Shown: positions 48,268-58,000 of the stretch, in pieces
Layout: the number at the start of each line of letters is the position of its first letter
How positions within the stretch are numbered: the first letter of the stretch is position 1
Origin: an uncultured Dysosmobacter sp.
Lineage (GTDB): Bacteria > Bacillota > Clostridia > Oscillospirales > Oscillospiraceae
DNA length: 64,000 nucleotides
Direction of reading: 5' to 3'
Assembly (NCBI RefSeq): GCF_947631165.1
Contig: NZ_CANRKH010000015.1
Coordinates: forward strand, 1-64,000
Position numbers and translations under genes: made by a program
Notes under the pieces: generated by a model
Databases searched by the model: none
What the model was told of the DNA's origin: nothing
Seen by the model: the letters and a program-made list of their open reading frames with translations, nothing else

Positions 48268-50449
48268 GGGCACCGTACATAGCGTCATTTTTCAAAACGC
48301 CGAGAACGGCTATACGGTCCTTCGCCTCCTGACGGAGGAGGGAGAGGTCATCACGGTGGTGGGGTGCATCCCCTGCGTGGCGCCGGGGGAGCATTTGACG
48401 GTGAGCGGCGTGTGGGAGCAGCACCCCCAGCACGGGGAGCAGCTGCGGGCCGTGGAGCTGGAGCGGACGCTGCCGGAGGACGAGGAGGAGATCTTCGCCT
48501 ATCTGTCCTCCGGCGTCTGCAAGGGCGTTGGCCCGGCCACCGCCCGGCGCATCGTGGACCGCTTCGGCGTGGAGACCCTGGACATCCTGGAGCGGGAACC
48601 GGAGCGGCTGAACCTCATCAAGGGCGTCACGGCGAGAAAGGCCCAGGAGATCGCTGAGAGCTTTCGCCATCACATGGGGCTGCGGCGGCTGATGGCCTTT
48701 CTGGCCCAGTACCAGCTCCCCCCGGTGCTGGCCATGCAGCTGCGGCAGCGGTACGGCGACGGGGCGCTGGAGATGGTGCGGGAAAATCCCTATCTGTTGT
48801 CCGGCGACGACTGCGGTGTGGAATTCTCCGTCACCGACGGGATCGCCATGCAGATGGGCATCGCCGCGGACAGTGATGAGCGGCTCCAGGCGGCGGTGAC
48901 CTTTGAGTTGAGCCACAACGAGAACAACGGCCACGTGTTCCTGCCCCGGGGCAAGCTGATAGCCGCCACCTGCCAGCTTTTGGACTGCGGTGCGGAGCTG
49001 GTGGAGCGGGCGCTGGACGGTCTCATTGACCGGCGGGCGGTGGTTCAGGAGCAGGTGGCCAACGTGGAGGCCTGCTATCTCCGGCGGCTGTGGGAGGCGG
49101 AGGTTTCCGCCTGTGCCCGCCTGAGCGCGCTTTTGGTGGCGGAGGCCGACGAGAGCCGTCAGGCGGAGCGGACCGTGGCGGAGATCGAGGCAGAGCAGGG
49201 CATCACCTATGCCGCCCAGCAGCGGCAGGCGGTGGCCCTGGCGGCCCGGACGGGGGTCCTGATCCTCACCGGCGGCCCCGGCACCGGCAAGACCACCACC
49301 GTGCGGGGCATCGTGGCCCTGTTCCGGAAGATGGGACTGGACATCCTGCTGGCGGCCCCCACCGGCCGGGCGGCCAAGCGCATGAGCGAGCTGACGGGCA
49401 TGGAGGCCCAGACCGTCCACCGGCTGCTGGGCATGAGCTGGAATGAGGCGACCCGCCAGGTGACTTTCACCAAATCAGAGCAGGAGCCGCTGGAGGCGGA
49501 TGCGGTGATCGTGGACGAGATGTCCATGGTGGACCTGACGCTGTTTTCCGCCCTGCTGCGGGCATTGCGCCCAGGGACCCGGCTGGTGCTGGTGGGCGAC
49601 GCGGACCAGCTCCCCTCTGTGGGAGCCGGGAACGTGTTCTCCGACCTCATCCGCAGCGGAAAAGTGGAGACGGTGTTTCTGCGGGAAGTGTTCCGGCAGG
49701 CGGAGCGGTCTGCCATCATCCGCAACGCCCACGCGGTGAACCGGGGCGACGCGCCCCAGCTCAGCAACGACCAGGGGGACTTTTTCTTCCTGTGCCGCCG
49801 GGACGGCGAGCGGGTCGTTTCCACCGTGGTGGAGCTGTGCGGAAAGCGGCTGCCGGACAACATGGGCATCCCGGCGGACCAGATCCAGGTGCTGACGCCG
49901 ACCCGCAAGGGGGCCGCCGGCACCATCTATCTGAATCGTTGCCTCCAGGAGGCGCTGAATCCCCAACAGCCGGACAAGCGGGAGCTGCAATGGGGCGACC
50001 GCCTCTTCCGGGAGGGAGACCGCATCATGCAGACCCGGAACGATTACGATGCGGTGTGGTGCCGGGAGGACGGAACGGCCGGCACCGGTATTTTCAACGG
50101 CGATGTGGGAAAAATTTTGCAGATCGACCCCTCCGGCGAGTGGCTGGCGGTGGATTTCGACGGGCGGACCGCCACCTACGGCGTGGAGATGCTGAACGAG
50201 GTAGATCTGGCCTATGCCATGACCGTCCACAAGGCCCAGGGCAGCGAATACCGCTGCGTGGTGCTGGCGGCGACGCCCGCCGCACCGTCCCTGATGGTGC
50301 GGGGCGTGCTCTACACGGCTCTGACCCGGGCGCGGGAGCTGCTGGTGGCGGTGGGCGACGACGCGGTCATCCGGGCCATGGCCGCCAATGACAAACAGCA
50401 GCGGCGCTATTCCGGCCTGCGTTGGCGGCTGGCTCACAGCGGGGAATGA
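48245..50449 (+). CDS. recD2: ATP-dependent RecD2-like DNA helicase
   Basis: HhH-like N-terminus; GGPGTGKTTTVRGI, DEMSMVDLTLFSALL, VHKAQGSEY. Confidence 0.95.
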   Translation: MEELTAREGTVHSVIFQNAENGYTVLRLLTEEGEVITVVGCIPCVAPGEHLTVSGVWEQHPQHGEQLRAVELERTLPEDEEEIFAYLSSGVCKGVGPATARRIVDRFGVETLDILEREPERLNLIKGVTARKAQEIAESFRHHMGLRRLMAFLAQYQLPPVLAMQLRQRYGDGALEMVRENPYLLSGDDCGVEFSVTDGIAMQMGIAADSDERLQAAVTFELSHNENNGHVFLPRGKLIAATCQLLDCGAELVERALDGLIDRRAVVQEQVANVEACYLRRLWEAEVSACARLSALLVAEADESRQAERTVAEIEAEQGITYAAQQRQAVALAARTGVLILTGGPGTGKTTTVRGIVALFRKMGLDILLAAPTGRAAKRMSELTGMEAQTVHRLLGMSWNEATRQVTFTKSEQEPLEADAVIVDEMSMVDLTLFSALLRALRPGTRLVLVGDADQLPSVGAGNVFSDLIRSGKVETVFLREVFRQAERSAIIRNAHAVNRGDAPQLSNDQGDFFFLCRRDGERVVSTVVELCGKRLPDNMGIPADQIQVLTPTRKGAAGTIYLNRCLQEALNPQQPDKRELQWGDRLFREGDRIMQTRNDYDAVWCREDGTAGTGIFNGDVGKILQIDPSGEWLAVDFDGRTATYGVEMLNEVDLAYAMTVHKAQGSEYRCVVLAATPAAPSLMVRGVLYTALTRARELLVAVGDDAVIRAMAANDKQQRRYSGLRWRLAHSGE

Positions 50450-50451
50450 GA

Positions 50452-50990
50452 TTTTTTCTCTTTGCCAGAGAGGCGGAGATTGTGCCGCTTTGCGGCACGA
50501 GAATGAACCCCCATTTTCTTTTCCTCTTGCGGAAAAGAAAACGGTCGTTCACGGTCAAAAGGAAAGACGCTTTGGCGGCCAGAAATTTTCCCGTAGGGAA
50601 AATTTGGCCGAAGTGCGGGGGTCGTGCGAATTGCGTTTGGAAAAACCCTGCCGGGCATTATCCGGCTGCGCTGTGCGCTGGCGTCCATCAGCGTGTTTAT
50701 GCCGCAGATTGATACATGGGTGCAAACTTTGCTGGAAGTCCCGGACAGGTTTTCCTTCTCTTTTCGCTGCCGCTCCGCCGGCGGCCCCCAGGGAGGGAAG
50801 TCCAGAGGGGAGGGGCTCCTCCTCTCTGTGTCGGTTCAAGGGGTGGTGCGGAGGGGGAAATCGAAATCCCCCTCCGTAGTCTCTCTTTGACCGGGCGCGG
50901 CCGTTTCTATCTGTTAGAGAGAAATGGGGGCGTATTCCCGTGCCGCAAAGCGGCACATTCCATGCTCCTCTCTCTTTAAAGAGAAACTGA
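50452..50990. repeat. ~540-bp intergenic element with long imperfect terminal inverted repeats
   Basis: GTGCCGCTTTGCGGCACGAGAATGAACCCCCATTTTCT (50482-) vs inverted GAGAAATGGGGGCGTATTCCCGTGCCGCAAAGCGGCAC (-50956). Confidence 0.7.
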
Positions 50991-51018
50991 GTTGGAATCC
51001 ACAGGTGCCTACAAAAGT

Positions 51019-51087
51019 GGACCAAAACTGGTCCCATTAAAAATCTACGGCTCCATACAATAAGGCAAAACGGACCCAAAACGGTCC
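51019..51087. promoter_or_regulatory. Paired GGACC-N6-GGTCC inverted repeats around TACAAT -10 (candidate autoregulatory operators)
   Basis: GGACCAAAACTGGTCC 51019-51034 and GGACCCAAAACGGTCC 51072-51087. Confidence 0.6.
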
Positions 51088-51103
51088 TTTTGCGGAGGCT
51101 TGT

Positions 51104-51349
51104 ATGGAAGAGCAGAAGATCAAACAGGATATCCACATCGGCGCCAATATCCGGCGGATCCGCAAGAGTCGGAATATCGGCCAGACGGAACTGGTCCGTC
51201 TGCTGCAATTGGACGGGGTGGAAATGACCCGGGAGACCCTGGTGAAGATCGAGCGGGGAACACGGCATATACAGGCTACCCAGCTGCGGGGCATCCGTGA
51301 CGCGCTCCATACCACGTATGATGCGCTCTTGGAGGCGCAGGCGGAATGA
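51104..51349 (+). CDS. XRE family helix-turn-helix regulator
   Basis: IGANIRRIRKSRNIGQTELVRLLQLDGVEMTRETLVKIERG. Confidence 0.9.
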   Translation: MEEQKIKQDIHIGANIRRIRKSRNIGQTELVRLLQLDGVEMTRETLVKIERGTRHIQATQLRGIRDALHTTYDALLEAQAE

Positions 51350-52005
51350 GGAAGTGGCTGGCGACCGTTTTAGACCTCCTCTTCCCACCCAAATGCCCCT
51401 TCTGCAAAAAGGTCCTGGACCGTCCGGGAATCTGCCCGGCCTGCCGGAAGGCGCTGCCCTGGACGGAGGGGAACGAGACGCTGCGGGAGGGACCCGGCGG
51501 CCTGCGGTGCGCCGCGCCGCTGTGGTACGAGGACCTGGCCCGGGACGGCATCCTGCGCTACAAGTTCCAGGGCTCTTCCAGTCTGGCGGAGCCGCTGGGG
51601 GAGCTGATCGCCCAGTGCGTGGCAGAGCAGTTTTCCGGGGAGTTCGACACTGTGACCTGGGTCCCCGTCAGTGCCGGACGGCTGCGGAAGCGGGGCTACG
51701 ACCAGGCGGAGCTGCTGGCCCGCGCCGCCTGCCGGGCGTGGGACACGGAGCCGGTGCGCCTGCTGGAAAAGACGGTCCACAATCCCGCACAGTCCGGCAT
51801 CCGCGATGCTGCGGCCCGCCGGGCCAATGTTCTGGGGGTCTACGAACCGGTTGAGCTGGAGCGCATCCGGGGAAAGCGTATTTTGCTGATCGACGACATC
51901 TGCACCACCGGCGCCACACTGACAGAGTGCGTCCGGGTCCTGCGGGACGCCGGGGCGGAGTCTGTGGCCTGCGCCGCCGCGGCGCTGACCCGGGAGAAAA
52001 AATAA
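51346..52005 (+). CDS. comF: ComF family protein (phosphoribosyltransferase)
   Basis: N-terminal CPFCKK..CPACRKALPW; PRTase motif ILLIDDICTTGATLTEC. Confidence 0.95.
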   Translation: MRKWLATVLDLLFPPKCPFCKKVLDRPGICPACRKALPWTEGNETLREGPGGLRCAAPLWYEDLARDGILRYKFQGSSSLAEPLGELIAQCVAEQFSGEFDTVTWVPVSAGRLRKRGYDQAELLARAACRAWDTEPVRLLEKTVHNPAQSGIRDAAARRANVLGVYEPVELERIRGKRILLIDDICTTGATLTECVRVLRDAGAESVACAAAALTREKK

Positions 52006-52190
52006 ACTTTTGTAAACTTTTCGCCCACAGCCGTCTGCGGGCGGCGTATCAGGCCGCATATGGGGGTTAAAGTGCGGAAAATGACAAAGAATAGGGTTGC
52101 AATCGGTAAACTCTGCCGGTATAATAACCCTATGTGATTGTTTGCGGAAAAACCGTTCATAATAAACAGAAAGATCAATGAGGTGGAAGT

Positions 52191-53216
52191 ATGTCCATGG
52201 CTAAGGATATCGGTATCGATCTGGGTACCGCTTCGGTTTTGGTATATGTGAAGGGCAAGGGCATCGTGCTGAATGAGCCGTCCGTGGTGGCGCTGGATAA
52301 GAACACCGGCAAGCTGCTGAAGGTGGGCACCGAGGCCCAGGCCATGCTGGGCCGCACCCCCGGCAACATTGTGGCCATCCGTCCCCTGCGGGAGGGCGTC
52401 ATCTCCGATTATGACATGACCGAGCGGATGCTGCGGGAATTCATCCACAAGGTGGCCGGGGTCTCTTTCTTCAAGCCCCGGGTCATCATCTGCGTTCCCT
52501 CCGGCATCACGGAAGTGGAAGAGCGCGCCGTGATTGACGCGGGCATCCAGGCCGGCGCCCGGAAGGTGTATCTCATCGAGGAGCCGGTGGCCGCCGCCAT
52601 CGGCGCGGGCATCGACATTGCCAAGCCCGACGGCCACATGGTGGTGGATATCGGCGGCGGCACCGCGGATATCGCCGTCATTTCCCTCTCCGGCGTGGTG
52701 GAGAGCGCCTCCATCAAGATTGCCGGCGACCAGCTGAACGAGGCCGTGGTGAAGTATATGCGCCGCACCCACAACCTGCTGGTGGGCGAGCGCACCGCCG
52801 AGGAGATGAAAAAGCAGATCGGCTGCGTGTTCCCCAAGGACGAGGAGGAGACCATGGATGTGAAGGGCCGCTGCCTGCTGACCGGCCTGCCCAAGGTGGT
52901 CACCGTCAGCTCCACGGAGATGATGGATGCCTTTGAGGAGCCGGTGGAGCGCATCATGGAGGCCATCCACTCCGTGCTGGAGCGGACGCCCCCGGAGCTG
53001 GTGGCGGACATCTCCACCAACGGCATCGTCATGACCGGCGGCGGCAGCCTGGTGGCCGGCTTTGACAAGCTGGTTACCGCCCGTACCGGCATCCACACCA
53101 TGATCGCCGAGGATGCCATCAGCTGCGTGGCCCTGGGTACCGGCAAGAGCCTGGACTCCCTGGGAAATATGCAGGACGGCACCATGAATCTGAGCCGGAG
53201 ACGGCAGATGAACTGA
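52191..53216 (+). CDS. mreB: Rod shape-determining protein MreB/Mbl
   Basis: IGIDLGTASVLVYVKGKGIVLNEPSVVA; VDIGGGTADIAVIS. Confidence 0.95.
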   Translation: MSMAKDIGIDLGTASVLVYVKGKGIVLNEPSVVALDKNTGKLLKVGTEAQAMLGRTPGNIVAIRPLREGVISDYDMTERMLREFIHKVAGVSFFKPRVIICVPSGITEVEERAVIDAGIQAGARKVYLIEEPVAAAIGAGIDIAKPDGHMVVDIGGGTADIAVISLSGVVESASIKIAGDQLNEAVVKYMRRTHNLLVGERTAEEMKKQIGCVFPKDEEETMDVKGRCLLTGLPKVVTVSSTEMMDAFEEPVERIMEAIHSVLERTPPELVADISTNGIVMTGGGSLVAGFDKLVTARTGIHTMIAEDAISCVALGTGKSLDSLGNMQDGTMNLSRRRQMN

Positions 53217-53249
53217 TATGCAGAGAGGCTGAGCTTCCTGAGAGATGAG

Positions 53250-53280
53250 AAAAGGTCCGGGCCTTTGGCCCGGACCTTTT
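53250..53280. terminator. Bidirectional intrinsic terminator
   Basis: AAAAGGTCCGGGCCTTTGGCCCGGACCTTTT. Confidence 0.9.
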
Positions 53281-53925
53281 TCAGTTCTGATCCTGAGAAA
53301 CTGCGGCACCATATCGGCCGCCGGAGGCCTCGTATTCCCGGCGCTGGCGCTCCCAGACGGCTCGGTCCGCGTCTGTGAGAGTGCGGAGGACCCGGCAGGG
53401 GCTTCCAGCGGCAAGAACGCCGGCGGGGATATCCCTGGTGACCACAGAGCCGGCGGCGATGATGGAGCCGCTGCCGATGGTGACGCCGGGGCAGACGACA
53501 GCGCGGCCTCCCAGCCAGACATCGCTTTCCAACGTGATGGGACGGCCAAACTCCAGCCCAGAGGCCCGGATCTCCGGGTCCAGAGGGTGGCTGGCGGTGT
53601 ACAGGCCCGCCTGAGGGGCGATCAGCACCCGGTCACCGATGGTGATAGGGGCCACGTCCAGAAAGACGCAGTCATAGTTGATGAATACGCCGTTGCCCAG
53701 AGTGATGTTGGAGCCATAGTCGCAGCGGAAGGACGGCTCGATCCAACTGTCCTTCCCGAGGCGGCCAAGCAGCTCCTGCAGGAGGGCGGTTCGTCCGTTC
53801 CAGTCCGCGGGGTCCATTTGGTTATAGCGCCAGGTGAGGCGCTTGGCCTGGTCCCGGGCGGCGGATAGGGCCTCATTTCCGGCGTAGTACAGCTGGCCGG
53901 CGTGCATACGGTCTTGTTCAGTCAT
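53281..53925 (-). CDS. Sugar O-acetyltransferase (maltose/galactoside acetyltransferase-like)
   Basis: Left-handed beta-helix hexapeptide repeats; NYDCVFLDVAPITIGDRVLIAPQAGLYTASHPLD; start trimmed to MTEQDRM. Confidence 0.93.
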   Translation of the reverse strand: MTEQDRMHAGQLYYAGNEALSAARDQAKRLTWRYNQMDPADWNGRTALLQELLGRLGKDSWIEPSFRCDYGSNITLGNGVFINYDCVFLDVAPITIGDRVLIAPQAGLYTASHPLDPEIRASGLEFGRPITLESDVWLGGRAVVCPGVTIGSGSIIAAGSVVTRDIPAGVLAAGSPCRVLRTLTDADRAVWERQRREYEASGGRYGAAVSQDQN

Positions 53926-53953
53926 AAAGGAGCCTCCTCTGTTCACTGCGGGT

Positions 53954-53982
53954 ATCATACAATACTTTTCTAATGGATGCAA
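53954..53982 (-). promoter_or_regulatory. sigmaA promoter TTGCAT-N17-TATGAT
   Basis: + strand ATGCAA 53977-53982, ATCATA 53954-53959. Confidence 0.65.
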
Positions 53983-54143
53983 GCTCTGCCGGGAGGGGGC
54001 ACTCTGACAGAGATGGGGGCTTGCATTTTTCTTTGGATTTAAGTATAGTGGATACCAGCCGTGCCGGAAGGCCCGGCTGTGTTGCGAAAGCGACTGCGAT
54101 CTTCAGGATTTGGCGGATACTGTTTGGGGCATGATAAGAAAAC

Positions 54144-54165
54144 GGCGCGGCCTTCTGGCCGCGCC
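54144..54165 (-). terminator. Intrinsic terminator after NSS transporter
   Basis: GGCGCGGCC-ttct-GGCCGCGCC with A-run on + strand. Confidence 0.8.
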
Positions 54166-54179
54166 ATCAGAAAAGCGGA

Positions 54180-55640
54180 TCAAACGAAGATGCCCAGGTG
54201 GAAGAAGGTGTCGATCTGGCCCACCAGGATCAGGATCATGGCCAGCGGCACCACGAATTTGATGCAGAAGGAGAAGAAGCCGTTGATCTTGGCGGTGCTG
54301 CCGGTGTTGATCTCGTCCAGCAGCGTTTTGGGCTTGATCTCCCAGCCGATCATGATGCTGGTCAGCAGCGCGCCCAGCGGCATGGCGATGCCCTCGGACA
54401 GGGCGTCCATGAAGTCCAGCCAGCAGTCGTTGAACTCGCCGATGACGCCGAAGGTGTTTCGGAAGGGGATCCACATGTCGTTGCTGCCCAGGCCGTCCAG
54501 CGCCACGATGGCGGCCTCCACCATGATGGCGGCGCACACCCAGAAGGCGATCTTGTGCCGGTTGCCGTTCTTGCCCTTGGCGGCGGCGTGGTCCATGAAG
54601 TAGGTGATGATGACCTCGATCAGAGCGATGGCGGAGGAGATGGCCGCGATCAGCACCAGCAGGTAGAAGATCACGCCGAACAGGGGGCCGATGGGACCCA
54701 TGGCGTGGAACACGTCCTGCAGGGTCACGAACAGCAGGCTGGGGCCGCCCAGCTTGATCTGATCCAGAGGGATGCCGCTCTGGATGCCGTTGGCCACGGC
54801 GGCGGGGATCACAGCCAGACCGGCCATGATGGCCACGATGGTATCGGCAGTGACGACGATGCAGGAGTTCTGCACCAGATTCTGGCTCTTTTTCAGATAG
54901 GAGCCGTAGGTGATGGTGATGCCCATGGCCAGGGACAGGGAGAAGAACATCTGTCCGCCGGCGGTGGCCAGCACGGTGGTCCAGTGGGGCGCTTTTTCGA
55001 TAAAGCCCGCCTGGACGGCGTAGCCGGGCAGGAACATGAACTTCAGACCCTCCACAGCGCCCTCCATGGTGACGGCACGGATGATGATAATGACCAGCAT
55101 CACGAACAGGGCGGGCATGCCCACCTTGTTGAACTTCTCGATGCCGCCGGCAATGCCGCCCCGGTTGATGAGGAAGCAGATGATCATGAACAGCAGCGTG
55201 AACATTACGCAGCCGAACTGGTTGGTCAGCATGGAGCTGAACAGGTCCGCGCCGGTCTGAATCTCAGCGCCAGCAAAAGCCAGATTGCTCAGGTTCAGGG
55301 ACATATACTCGATGCAGTAGCCGCCCAGGACCGAGTAAAAGCTCATGATGACAAAGGGAGAAAAAACGGCCAGCCAGCCGACCCATTTGAAGCGCTTGCT
55401 CAATCCCTGGTAGGCACCGACGGTGCCCTGACCGGTCTTGCGGCCCATGGACAGCTCCGCCATCATAATGATGAAGCCCACAAAGACCGCCAGCAGCAGG
55501 TAGATCAGCAGGAAGGCGAAGCCTCCCGATTTACCCATTTTGTACGGAAAGCCCCAGATATTGCCCAGGCCAACGGCGGAGCCGATGGCTGCCATCAGAA
55601 AGCCGAAATTGCTTCCCCAATTTCCTCTCTCATTCTGCAA
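54180..55640 (-). CDS. Sodium-dependent (NSS/SNF family) transporter
   Basis: WGSNFGFLMAAIGSAVGLGNIWGFPYKMGKSGG. Confidence 0.95.
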   Translation of the reverse strand: MQNERGNWGSNFGFLMAAIGSAVGLGNIWGFPYKMGKSGGFAFLLIYLLLAVFVGFIIMMAELSMGRKTGQGTVGAYQGLSKRFKWVGWLAVFSPFVIMSFYSVLGGYCIEYMSLNLSNLAFAGAEIQTGADLFSSMLTNQFGCVMFTLLFMIICFLINRGGIAGGIEKFNKVGMPALFVMLVIIIIRAVTMEGAVEGLKFMFLPGYAVQAGFIEKAPHWTTVLATAGGQMFFSLSLAMGITITYGSYLKKSQNLVQNSCIVVTADTIVAIMAGLAVIPAAVANGIQSGIPLDQIKLGGPSLLFVTLQDVFHAMGPIGPLFGVIFYLLVLIAAISSAIALIEVIITYFMDHAAAKGKNGNRHKIAFWVCAAIMVEAAIVALDGLGSNDMWIPFRNTFGVIGEFNDCWLDFMDALSEGIAMPLGALLTSIMIGWEIKPKTLLDEINTGSTAKINGFFSFCIKFVVPLAMILILVGQIDTFFHLGIFV

Positions 55641-55805
55641 AATGATTCCCTTCTTTCTTATAACGTTTTTTCATGCCGACTATTAGAAGTGTGCATACTA
55701 CAATACTACATTTTGTCCAGCCAGTCAAGCATATGTGCGCGAATAGGCGACATTTGTATGAGAATCGGGCGTTTTCCCTAAGACGACCAGAAAAAGGATG
55801 ATATT

Positions 55806-57209
55806 ATGTGTCAATTTAAACCAGTGACGAAACAGGATGCCAGCAGGCTGAGAAAGTATTACAAGACCTGCCAGTATGGGCTGTGTGAGTATTCCGTCGG
55901 CACCAAGCTGATGTGGCGGAATACCCTGCACCCCGCCTGGGCGGAGATTGCCGGGTGCCTGGTGGTGCGGAACACCATCGACGGCCAGACGGTGTTCGAC
56001 TATCCCGTGGCGGGACCGGAGGGCGACGAGGACGCCGCTCTGGACGCCATTGAGGCCTACTGCCTGGAAAGAGGCGTGCCGCCGGTGATTTCCGTGGTGC
56101 CGGAGTGCAAGGCCCCGCGGCTGCTGGCCCGCTATCCATACGCCCGGGTCAGCAACATCCGCACCTGGCGGGACTACGTGTACTATCGGGAGGACCTGCA
56201 GCTTTTTGCGGGGCGGCGGTATTCCGGCCAGCGGAACCACATCAAAAAGTTCCGGACCCAGTGGCCGGACGCGGAGTTCCGGCGGCTGACGGCGGCGGAC
56301 GAGCCGGTCATCCAACAGTTCTGGCAGGACTATGAGGCGGAGTTCCCCAAGGGGGACAATGCCAAGGCCCGGGACGAGCTGGGGCTGGCCAAGCGGATGC
56401 TGCGGATGGTGGACAAGCCCTGGTTCCTGGCCGGCGGCATGTTCGACGGAGAGAGGCTGGTTGCCCTGTCCCTGGCGGAAAGATGCGGAGACACCCTCAT
56501 CATCCACATCGAAAAGGCGCTGTACTCCTACACCGGCGTGTACCCCACGCTGGTCCAGACCTTTGCCAACGCCTTCGGCGACGGCTGCCAGTGGATCAAC
56601 CGGGAGGACGACGCGGCGGACCGGGGGCTGCGGACCTCCAAATTGCAGTACGGCCCGGCGAAGCTGGCTCCCAAATACCGCTTCCAGCCACAGAATGAGC
56701 TGCTGCAGCATGTGGACGCCATTCCGGCGCTGCAAACGGAGCGGCTGACCCTGACCGCCCTCACCGAGGCGGACATCCCCGCCTACAACGCTCTGGTGCT
56801 GGACGGGGAGCGGAACCGCTGGTGGGGCTATGACGACGTGGGCGGCCTGGGCGGCCCGGTGGAGGAGCGGAGCTTCTTCGACGTGGCCCGGCGGGACTTC
56901 GAGGCCCGGCAGGCGGTGAATTTTGCCGTGCGGCTGGATGGGAAGCTCATCGGCGAGGCGGTGCTGTACCGCTTTGACTGCCGGGGCGGCGCTGAGCTGG
57001 GCTGCCGCATCGACAGCGCTTACGCCGGCCATGGCTACGGCACGGAGGCCTTTGCGGCCGTGGCAGACTGGGCGCTGTACAAGGTCCATCTCAGCCGGGT
57101 CGTGGCCAAGTGCTTCAAGGAAAATCAGGCGTCCTACAAAATGCTGTCCGCCTGTATGCGGAAGCACGGCGAGGACGAGACCTTCTTCTATTTTGAAAAG
57201 CTGGTGTAA
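55806..57209 (+). CDS. DUF2156 (LPG_synthase-like) - GNAT acetyltransferase fusion protein
   Basis: N-terminal DUF2156-like (YSGQRNHIKKF, YTGVYPTLVQTFANAFGDGCQWINREDD) plus C-terminal RimJ/RimL-type GNAT (AGHGYGTEAFAAVADWAL). Confidence 0.82.
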   Translation: MCQFKPVTKQDASRLRKYYKTCQYGLCEYSVGTKLMWRNTLHPAWAEIAGCLVVRNTIDGQTVFDYPVAGPEGDEDAALDAIEAYCLERGVPPVISVVPECKAPRLLARYPYARVSNIRTWRDYVYYREDLQLFAGRRYSGQRNHIKKFRTQWPDAEFRRLTAADEPVIQQFWQDYEAEFPKGDNAKARDELGLAKRMLRMVDKPWFLAGGMFDGERLVALSLAERCGDTLIIHIEKALYSYTGVYPTLVQTFANAFGDGCQWINREDDAADRGLRTSKLQYGPAKLAPKYRFQPQNELLQHVDAIPALQTERLTLTALTEADIPAYNALVLDGERNRWWGYDDVGGLGGPVEERSFFDVARRDFEARQAVNFAVRLDGKLIGEAVLYRFDCRGGAELGCRIDSAYAGHGYGTEAFAAVADWALYKVHLSRVVAKCFKENQASYKMLSACMRKHGEDETFFYFEKLV

Positions 57210-57212
57210 AAA

Positions 57213-57243
57213 GGCACGGCGCTCCGGTCAGAGCGCCGTGCTT
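57213..57243. terminator. Intrinsic terminator
   Basis: GGCACGGCGCTC-cggtca-GAGCGCCGTGCTTTT. Confidence 0.85.
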
Positions 57244-57251
57244 TTGAATTT

Positions 57252-57482
57252 TTATCGTCTGAAAATTTTGCGGATAATGACAGGGATCGCGCCTGCGGCC
57301 AGCCCAACCGCCAGAGCGATCAGGCTTTTTACAAGGGCCATGTATTTGATGCTCTTGATAAAATATGTCATGGGATCGGCCTCCAGCTTGATGCGCCAGC
57401 CCGGGATACCGTAGCAGCAGTGCCAATACGCGGCGGCAAAGGCGGTGAGGAACAGCGCAATGGATAGCCCCGCTTTTTTCAT
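57252..57482 (-). CDS. Hypothetical small membrane protein (76 aa)
   Basis: Two hydrophobic segments; start trimmed to MKKAGLSIALF. Confidence 0.6.
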   Translation of the reverse strand: MKKAGLSIALFLTAFAAAYWHCCYGIPGWRIKLEADPMTYFIKSIKYMALVKSLIALAVGLAAGAIPVIIRKIFRR

Positions 57483-57577
57483 GTTATGTGCCTCCCTTGA
57501 AAATGACGGCCTGTGATGGATGCGCCGCACGCAGCCATTTGCTTCAGGGCGCGGTGGAGCGCCGTGCCGCCGTTTCT

Positions 57578-57985
57578 TCACATGTTGGCCTCATGGCTGA
57601 GGTGGTCCGGGCCGAAGCTGTGGGGCAGCAGCTCCGGCAGGGTGAAGGTGCGGGACTCCCCCGCGCCGTTGAGGCAGATGATCTCCAGCTCCGGGGCAAA
57701 TTCCCGCATCACCTGGCGGCACACGCCGCAGGGGACGCAGAAGTCCGCCCCCCGTCCGGCGATGACGATGCGGATGAAAGCAGTATGACCTTCGCTGACG
57801 GCGTGGAAGATGGCGTTCCGCTCGGCGCAGATGCCGGCGGGGTAAGCGGCGTTTTCCACATTACAGCCGGTGAACACCGCGCCATCGGCGCACTCCAGTG
57901 CCGCTCCCACGGGAAAGTGGGAATAAGGGCAGTAGGCCTGGTCCAGCATGGAGACGGCCAACGCCTTCAGTTCGTCAAGAGTCAT
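57578..57985 (-). CDS. cdd: Cytidine deaminase
   Basis: NAAYPAGICAERNAIFHAV (CxAE) and PCGVCRQVMREF. Confidence 0.95.
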   Translation of the reverse strand: MTLDELKALAVSMLDQAYCPYSHFPVGAALECADGAVFTGCNVENAAYPAGICAERNAIFHAVSEGHTAFIRIVIAGRGADFCVPCGVCRQVMREFAPELEIICLNGAGESRTFTLPELLPHSFGPDHLSHEANM

Positions 57986-58000
57986 AAGAAAACCTCTTTC

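Noticed and set aside
51019-51087. ANTAR-type tandem hairpins
   Set aside because: Hexaloops AAAACU and CAAAAC lack the required A1/G4 positions; treated as operator candidates instead.
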